From assembly GCA_018695085.1 (NCBI GenBank), contig JABHOU010000540.1, forward strand, positions 1 to 6,252: DNA of 6,252 bases, in the 5' to 3' direction. Source of the DNA: Opitutia bacterium. GTDB taxonomy: Bacteria; Verrucomicrobiota; Verrucomicrobiia; Opitutales; Seribacteraceae. Positions 1 through 4,752 of the stretch are shown here, one piece after another (the first letter of the stretch is position 1; each line of letters starts with the position of its first letter). The notes under the pieces are model-generated. The model did no database searches. It saw only the letters and a program-made list of their open reading frames with translations, and was not told the origin of the DNA. The translations under genes were made by a program, and so were the position numbers.

Positions 1-1358
1 TGCCACTCGATCGCTATGCGGGCGGCGTAGCGGAGATGATAGTCGTCACTGTTCAGGTAAGGCCATGCGATATCCACTCCCTCAATATTTGGGTCAGGGT
101 GACCGTGGAAGGCTTCCAGCATGTGGCGCGCCTTGCGGGCCTTGGCATGGGAACTCGTGGTATCAAGCTTGGAGAGCGAGGTATCCGCTTTCCCCTTGTA
201 GGACACGCGGTAAAGAGAGGATTGCCCACCGCGTCCACCGACGCAAAAATACATGTTGCCGTCCGGGCCGACGTCGACGTCGGTGAGGGCCAGCGATCCC
301 TTGGTGTTGGAGATGAACTCGCGCTTTTCACCAACGTAGGATGAGCCGTTTGGCGTCAGGTGGATGGAGAACATGGTGGCGAAGGTCCAGTCGCAGATGA
401 AGAGGGCGTCGCGGTAATGGGTGGGAAATTTCGTGTTGGTTCCCGCTATGACGCCGGTGGGGCAACCGGGTCCGACGTCAACGACTGAACCGACGGTATC
501 GGGGAAGTACTTTCGCCATTTCTTGGAGGTCGCGCGCCAACCGCTTTCACCTCCGGAAACCCCGTGGTTGACACGGGTGGGGCGATACCAAGGAGCACCG
601 ATGTCCCATTCCATGTCTGCATCGTAGACGAAGAGTTCGCCGTCGCGGTTCAAGGCGAAGTCAACCGGGTTGCGGTATCCCATGTTCAAGATTTCGCGTT
701 CCTTGCCGTCAGGGCTGACCTTGAGTACCCAACCTCCGGGTGCTTTCCCATTTCCATTGTGCCCGTAGGCGTAATTTTGCAGGAGGTAGTCGTCCTTCCA
801 GTTATCCCGGATGCGGGTCTTCTGGTATTTCGGGGGTTGAGTCATGTTTCCCGCTATGACGTAGAGGCTTTTGCCGTCCGGAGAGACCACGATGGAGTGG
901 GGTCCGTGTTCGCCGCCCCCATTCATCGGGGCAATGACTTCAGTAGGTCCCAGATCGCCGTTGGGCAGGACCTTGGCCCGACTCAAGACGCGATTGCCCA
1001 TCATATAGAGGTGATCGAAGGCGTAGAGCATACCCCATTGGGAGGACTTTACGTTGAGCTTCTTGATCTTGCTTTCGTCGAAGGTCTCGCCTGGCTTGGG
1101 AATCTCGATCGAGAAGGTGCCGGCGCCTCCTTGGTCGGAGACGGCCAAACGTCCCTTGTCGTCGAAGGACATAGCTATCCAGGAGCCATACTTCCTCTTG
1201 TCTACCTTGTAGACGAGGTCCACTTCGAAGCCCGGAGGTACATTGAGTCCCGTGGACTTGTCCTCGACGGACTTTTCAATGGGAGGGAGAGAGTATTTGC
1301 CGAGGAGACTCGAAAAAGGAAGTAGGACAGCGAGGATAACTAATCTGTGAATGGGCAT
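1..1358 (-). CDS. PVC-type secreted beta-propeller 'membrane-bound dehydrogenase' protein (partial, C-terminus beyond left edge)
   Basis: An open frame runs without a stop from ATG at 1358-1356 to the left edge, giving 452 visible residues. Residues 1-20 look like a signal peptide (MPIHR, then hydrophobic VILAVLLPFSSLLG), so the protein is probably exported. The mature part opens with PPGFEVDLVY (41-50), the usual entry to this propeller domain. It continues with GGGEHGPHSIVVSPDG (147-162), GYRNPVDFALNRDG (227-240), YDADMEWDIGAPWYRPTR (245-262) and VGGRGGQSSLYRV (373-385). I recognise these as the Pirellula/Verrucomicrobium N-terminal domain related to glucose/sorbosone dehydrogenases (TIGR02604-like). 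The last visible residues, HLRYAARIAIEW, resemble the start of the HEAT-like part that in relatives leads to a CxxCH haem domain; no CxxCH is visible here. Substrate is unknown; sugar or alcohol oxidation is inferred from the family. No clear Shine-Dalgarno precedes the ATG, only an A-rich leader. Family confidence is high, function low. Confidence 0.9.
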   Translation of the reverse strand, partial: MPIHRLVILAVLLPFSSLLGKYSLPPIEKSVEDKSTGLNVPPGFEVDLVYKVDKRKYGSWIAMSFDDKGRLAVSDQGGAGTFSIEIPKPGETFDESKIKKLNVKSSQWGMLYAFDHLYMMGNRVLSRAKVLPNGDLGPTEVIAPMNGGGEHGPHSIVVSPDGKSLYVIAGNMTQPPKYQKTRIRDNWKDDYLLQNYAYGHNGNGKAPGGWVLKVSPDGKEREILNMGYRNPVDFALNRDGELFVYDADMEWDIGAPWYRPTRVNHGVSGGESGWRATSKKWRKYFPDTVGSVVDVGPGCPTGVIAGTNTKFPTHYRDALFICDWTFATMFSIHLTPNGSSYVGEKREFISNTKGSLALTDVDVGPDGNMYFCVGGRGGQSSLYRVSYKGKADTSLSKLDTTSSHAKARKARHMLEAFHGHPDPNIEGVDIAWPYLNSDDYHLRYAARIAIEW

Positions 1359-1510
1359 CGTGGAATCTTTTTTTTGTTTTTGATTAAGAGATGGACTGAA
1401 AATAGCTAAAGGAGGATGAAATGGTGAACGACTCTTTAAGGTAGAAAATTTGAAAAAACAATCAGAACTGGAACAACGAACTCATATTTTGTTAGTCGGA
1501 CTTTCTTACG

Positions 1511-1532
1511 AAAAAATTAATCCTCAAGGTTA
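1511..1532 (-). terminator. Weak candidate intrinsic terminator after the esterase gene
   Basis: Read on the minus strand, the TAA stop (1532-1530) plus CC can pair with GG and TTA at 1523-1518. This makes a five-pair stem with one bulged A and a four-base loop, followed by A and six Ts (1516-1511). The stem is short and A/T-rich, so termination would be inefficient; read-through into the propeller gene remains possible. Confidence 0.2.
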
Positions 1533-2420
1533 CTTTTGCGAATCAATAGAGAAAACCTCCTTGAGAAAATCGGCACTGCTCATCTTGGGTTGTTCGTTCT
1601 CGGTCACCGACAAGTGGCAGGGAATGCCGACCTTTTCACACTTTTCCTTGAGCAGGCGACCGAAACCGGCGTGGTGGATGCCGTCGCCCTTGATCACAGG
1701 AACGGGAGCGGGCTTGCCGTATCGTATCCAGACCGGTGGGTCGTCCTTGGATACGTGGGTGAGAGGAGAGCACTCGAGAGATAGTGCCTTGTATTGATCC
1801 CAGTCCTTCATGAGCTGTTCATGGCTAGATGCTCCAACGGTCTTCCAGATCATGGGATGGCGGATGCAAGCCAAGCCAATCTTCTTCTCCAGCAGGAACG
1901 GATCGAGGGTGGTTTGTCCACCCATGGCGACGGCCCCACAGACTCGTGATGATTGGCGGAGCACCGGATCCTTGCTCTTGGGGTCGGCCATGTCGTCGTG
2001 GTAGGCGAGCCACATGCTCGACGCGGCCCCGGCCGAACCACCCGTCACTGCGATGAGCTTGGGGTCGAAGTTCCACTCCTTGGCCTTGGTGCGCAAAAAC
2101 TGAATGGCTCGGGCGGCGTCATGAACCGCTGCAGGCAGAAGTTCCGTACCAGCCAGACGGTAGTCGATCGATGCATAGCTGTACCCGTTTTTGAGCTGAC
2201 TAGGTCCAGTAGTCTCGTGTTTCTTGCCCCCGAGCCAACCGCCTCCGTGGATATGGACGAGGAGTGGAGTTGGCTTATCGGAATCGATCTTCCAGAAGTT
2301 GAGCTTCATGTCCTTGTGCGCCCCATAAGAGACATGCTTGAAGGTGGGCTCGAGCTTCTGGGCGAAAAGTGGCGTGAAAAGAAAAAGGAAAAGAATCGGC
2401 GTAAAGTATTTGAAGAGCAT
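1530..2420 (-). CDS. Secreted alpha/beta hydrolase, HSL/BD-FAE-like carboxylesterase
   Basis: This is a 296-residue protein of normal length for exported esterases of the hormone-sensitive-lipase/BD-FAE type. It starts with a clear signal peptide (hydrophobic residues 6-19; likely cleavage after LFA at 18-20). The oxyanion-hole motif HGGGW is at 58-62. The nucleophile elbow GGSAG (127-131) supplies Ser129. HH at 249-250, in GIHHAGFG, supplies the likely catalytic histidine. The usual acid segment (DPPV...G..D) reads DDPPVWIRYGKPAPVP at 226-241, with no Asp at the expected place after the glycine, so the acid residue is uncertain. The likely activity is hydrolysis of acyl or acetyl esters, plausibly on carbohydrates given the sulfatase and propeller neighbours, but the substrate is inference. 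The ATG at 2420 is followed directly by the signal peptide, which supports this start, though no Shine-Dalgarno is seen. The gene is divergent from the lipoprotein hydrolase and 171 bp upstream of the propeller gene. Confidence 0.9.
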   Translation of the reverse strand: MLFKYFTPILFLFLFTPLFAQKLEPTFKHVSYGAHKDMKLNFWKIDSDKPTPLLVHIHGGGWLGGKKHETTGPSQLKNGYSYASIDYRLAGTELLPAAVHDAARAIQFLRTKAKEWNFDPKLIAVTGGSAGAASSMWLAYHDDMADPKSKDPVLRQSSRVCGAVAMGGQTTLDPFLLEKKIGLACIRHPMIWKTVGASSHEQLMKDWDQYKALSLECSPLTHVSKDDPPVWIRYGKPAPVPVIKGDGIHHAGFGRLLKEKCEKVGIPCHLSVTENEQPKMSSADFLKEVFSIDSQK

Positions 2421-2508
2421 GGATTTTTTATCTGTTCGAAAAACACCTTAATCAAGCTTTTCCTTGCCTTTCGCATAAGATTTCGAATCCAATGATTACT
2501 TCAAGAAG

Positions 2509-2531
2509 ATTGTTTTTTTGAAAAAACCAAT
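2509..2531. repeat. A/T-rich imperfect inverted repeat in the divergent intergenic region
   Basis: ATTG (2509-2512) and CAAT (2528-2531) flank a run of seven Ts, one G and six As. The arms pair across a single central base (2520) with one mismatch (2513 against 2527). It lies in the 138-bp gap between the divergent esterase and lipoprotein genes, 28 bp before the lipoprotein start. It could be an operator, a cruciform, or just low-complexity A/T sequence. I could not identify convincing -35/-10 promoters on either strand nearby. Confidence 0.35.
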
Positions 2532-2558
2532 TGATTTGCCTTCTGTTCCAGTAAGCCG

Positions 2559-3296
2559 ATGACACATGTCCCGGCTCTCCTGCTTGCTTGTATTCTTTTG
2601 TCCAGTTGCGTCAGCGGAAACAGTCCGGCTTCAAAACCGGATGAATCCGGGAAGGTTGCCATGAAAAAGGACGGAACCATCGTTTTGTTGCATGGACAAG
2701 GTCGAACGAGACTTTCCATGATGATTCTGAGCAGGCGGTTCAGGTCGGCAGGGTATCAAACGGTGAATTTCCCTTACCACCAGACAATTGATTCCCTGGA
2801 TGAGATATCCGACCAACTGATCGGTTTCATAGGGAAAAAAGTAAAGACCACCAACTATCACCTGGTCGGCCATTCGCTAGGTAATGTAATCATCCGCAAT
2901 GCCTTTCAAAAGGAATATCACGACGGTTTGGGAAAGGTCGTCATGCTCGCCCCTCCCAATCAGCCTGCTCATTTGGCCAAGCGTTTGAAAAAGAACCTAA
3001 TTTACCGGGTGTTTACCGGCGATAGCGGACAGAAACTATCGGAAGAGAAATTCTACCGAGACCTACCAGTCCCGACGGTTCCTTTCGGGGTCATCGCTGG
3101 CAACAAGGGACAAAGACTGACCTTTTCGGAACCAAACGATGGGCTGGTGTCCATCGAGTCGACCAAACTCGATGGGATGGCAGACTGGATCCTCCTTCAT
3201 CATGGGCATACCTTCATCATGAATTGCAAGGATACTTTCGATCAATGCCAGCACTTCATTGAGCACGGACATTTCAAGCAATCCGAATCAGAATAG
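2559..3296 (+). CDS. Lipoprotein alpha/beta hydrolase (lipase/esterase-like)
   Basis: The 245-residue product begins with a lipoprotein signal: a hydrophobic core (residues 6-14) and the lipobox LSSC, with the lipidated cysteine at position 17. Position 18 is Val, not Asp, so there is no obvious inner-membrane retention signal. The hydrolase fold follows: VLLHGQGRT (42-50) forms the strand and oxyanion loop, GHSLG (104-108) carries nucleophile Ser106, NDGLVS (193-198) offers Asp194 as acid, and HGHTF (215-219) offers His217. The triad looks complete. VVMLAPPNQPAH (127-138) resembles the 'VMLGPPNQG' element of a widespread family of small bacterial alpha/beta hydrolases annotated as lipase-like, related to the PGAP1/DUF676 group. 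Substrate is unknown. The ATG is chosen because the lipobox falls at the usual distance from it; no Shine-Dalgarno is visible. It is the only plus-strand gene here, divergent from the esterase and convergent with the uridylyltransferase, so it is probably transcribed alone. Confidence 0.9.
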   Translation: MTHVPALLLACILLSSCVSGNSPASKPDESGKVAMKKDGTIVLLHGQGRTRLSMMILSRRFRSAGYQTVNFPYHQTIDSLDEISDQLIGFIGKKVKTTNYHLVGHSLGNVIIRNAFQKEYHDGLGKVVMLAPPNQPAHLAKRLKKNLIYRVFTGDSGQKLSEEKFYRDLPVPTVPFGVIAGNKGQRLTFSEPNDGLVSIESTKLDGMADWILLHHGHTFIMNCKDTFDQCQHFIEHGHFKQSESE

Positions 3297-3321
3297 TTCG
3301 GGAAAGAGGAGCTAATTTTTT
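3294..3321 (+). terminator. Weak candidate intrinsic terminator after the lipoprotein hydrolase
   Basis: TAGTTC (3294-3299, including the stop codon) can pair with GAGCTA (3309-3314) as a six-pair stem with one G-T wobble and a nine-base loop. One A and six Ts follow (3316-3321). The stem is weak, but it sits exactly where a terminator is expected, in the 41-bp convergent gap. Nothing comparable is seen for the minus-strand gene ending at 3338. Confidence 0.3.
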
Positions 3322-3337
3322 ATCAGGGCGAGTTTCG

Positions 3338-4696
3338 TTATCCCAGATAAATCAAGTCAGCCTCGAGATCGTACTTTTCCAAGTTGGCGCCAAGAAGGGC
3401 TCTTTCGTTAGGGAAAGTCCGGGGGCAGACTTCAACGATTGCATCTTCGTTGATGGCATGCCCCGCGTTTCCGAGCCAGCGCTTGGCCCGTTTGACTTGA
3501 TCGGCTTGCGAACTTTCCAGAGAGTCGACCCCCGACATGTTCTTTACAGGGGAAAATTCCTCCAACCGGTCAGCTTCGAGAATCAAGGGGTTCTTGGCCA
3601 GAGGCAGGGCATCGAAGACGAAAGTCTCGAATTTGACCGCATTGGGTTCTTCGGATGTGACGGACTCCCCGGTTTCGTTCAAGCAAGCGACTTTCTTTTC
3701 CGCCCGGTGATAGGGCAATTTGATTTCACCACTGGCGAATTGCTCGATGAAGTCCCGCCGAAGAACGTGAATGGCCGGACTGCCTGCCCGGTACTTGATT
3801 CGGCCCTCCGCATCCTTCTCCAAAGCTTTTCCCTCGGGGAGGTCGGAATACTCGATAATGGTTACGCGGTCACCGATGGATACGAAGTTACCCAGTTTCT
3901 CAAAGGGCCCGGTCTTGGTCAGTGAGCGACTGGACATATCGGAGCGCTGCAGGTCGTGAAGCCCGATAAGGAGCGGGTTGATTACGCTGACCAAAGGGTT
4001 GTCGACCTGGAAGTAGGAGACATGTTCGATTCCTCTTTCGGCCATGTCGGCAACCGAACCCGAATCAATCAAGGCCTTGAGGGATCCACCGTGTCCATTG
4101 GGGGAAAGGGCCAAACTGTCATGGCTGGCAAGGAGGAGGTTCCCTTCGAAATCGGTTGCAGGCATCACGCCTTGGGCGAAGAACTTCAGGTTGTCTTGCC
4201 CAAGACCATAAAACTCCTGCTCCTCGAAATGGGCAAGGGTGGCTTCCAAGTTCAAGGGACTGCACATGACGTACCAGGGAATGACCACCCCGTATTTTTC
4301 GGAAATCCCAAGAAGCTGCTCGGCGAACAATTGAAAGAGGGATTTCCCTTTGATGGGACTGACACCGAGCGTGCCTTTCGGCCCATCGTATCCCAAGCGA
4401 GTTCCTTGGCCACCGGCTACCGTGAAGGCGGAGGTCTTGCCAGTCCGGATGAGGCTCTCTCCGTGTTCAAATGCCTGTGCGTAGAGGATTTCCTGCTCGG
4501 GAGTCTCGGGGTTTAAGGGAAAGTAGGAGGCCGGCCCATAGTTTTCGGGCAAACCGGTTTCGTCCTTGTTGAAAATGCACTCCTCCAAGGCGACTTCTAG
4601 TTCGTTCCAATCGAGAGCATCGACTTGCTTGGCAAGCCAGGGATTGCTTGCCGCCAATACGTTCATGCGGAGCTTGTTTCTTTCGATTACATCCAT
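3338..4696 (-). CDS. UDPGP-family (UAP1-like) UTP:hexose-1-phosphate uridylyltransferase
   Basis: This cytoplasmic enzyme of 452 residues should convert UTP and a sugar 1-phosphate to a UDP-sugar and pyrophosphate. Motifs, in order, match the eukaryotic UDP-GlcNAc pyrophosphorylase branch of PF01704: the nucleotide loop AGGQGTRLG (94-102) with PKG (106-108), FFAQGVMPA (172-180), SPNGHGG (198-204), QVDNPL (230-235), HRAEKK (330-335), KFETFVFDALP (355-365) and EEFSPVKN (379-386). The family call is firm. Sugar specificity is not: where UAP1 has AGNIANHFF this protein reads AGSPAIHVL, so GlcNAc, glucose or galactose 1-phosphate are all possible. The frame stays open upstream to a TTG at 4735, but ATG 4696 is preferred because it has a good ribosome binding site and the extra 13 residues show no family motif. 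It follows the sulfatase gene by 56 bp on the same strand, so co-transcription is likely. Confidence 0.93.
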   Translation of the reverse strand: MDVIERNKLRMNVLAASNPWLAKQVDALDWNELEVALEECIFNKDETGLPENYGPASYFPLNPETPEQEILYAQAFEHGESLIRTGKTSAFTVAGGQGTRLGYDGPKGTLGVSPIKGKSLFQLFAEQLLGISEKYGVVIPWYVMCSPLNLEATLAHFEEQEFYGLGQDNLKFFAQGVMPATDFEGNLLLASHDSLALSPNGHGGSLKALIDSGSVADMAERGIEHVSYFQVDNPLVSVINPLLIGLHDLQRSDMSSRSLTKTGPFEKLGNFVSIGDRVTIIEYSDLPEGKALEKDAEGRIKYRAGSPAIHVLRRDFIEQFASGEIKLPYHRAEKKVACLNETGESVTSEEPNAVKFETFVFDALPLAKNPLILEADRLEEFSPVKNMSGVDSLESSQADQVKRAKRWLGNAGHAINEDAIVEVCPRTFPNERALLGANLEKYDLEADLIYLG

Positions 4697-4701
4697 GTAG
4701 C

Positions 4702-4711
4702 CCTCATCCTT
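4702..4711 (-). promoter_or_regulatory. Ribosome binding site that decides the uridylyltransferase start
   Basis: On the minus strand AAGGATGAGG lies just upstream of ATG 4696, with GAGG ending five bases before it. The alternative TTG at 4735 has no comparable purine-rich sequence. This is the only clear Shine-Dalgarno I see in the window. Confidence 0.5.
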
Positions 4712-4752
4712 ATCGTCAAGGATCCGAACTGGCAATTTTCAATCCAGAGGAA

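Noticed and set aside
564..1325. Plus-strand open frame of 253 codons opposite the propeller gene
   Set aside because: It lies wholly antisense to a gene with strong family motifs, its translation matches no family I recognise, and it has no ribosome binding site. It is a reading-frame shadow.
1411..1444. GGAGG followed by ATG GTG AAC and a stop: a possible seven-codon leader peptide on the plus strand in the 1359-1529 spacer
   Set aside because: No plus-strand gene follows that it could control, and such a short frame after a GGAGG can occur by chance.
1450..1797. Plus-strand frame starting with TTG, encoding 115 residues
   Set aside because: Most of it is antisense to the 3' end of the esterase gene, and the unique first 26 codons match nothing I recognise.
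2435..2455. Possible promoter for the esterase: TTGATT, 17-bp spacer, GATAAA on the minus strand just before ATG 2420
   Set aside because: Each box matches only four of six consensus bases, and the start of transcription would fall at the ATG itself; too weak in A/T-rich DNA to annotate.
1953..2495. Plus-strand frame of 180 codons opposite the esterase start
   Set aside because: It is antisense to the signal peptide, HGGGW and Ser-elbow region of the esterase and ends in a low-complexity lysine-rich stretch; a shadow.
3956..4516. Plus-strand open frame of 186 codons opposite the uridylyltransferase
   Set aside because: It covers the UDPGP motifs on the other strand, which explain the sequence fully; no independent evidence for a gene.
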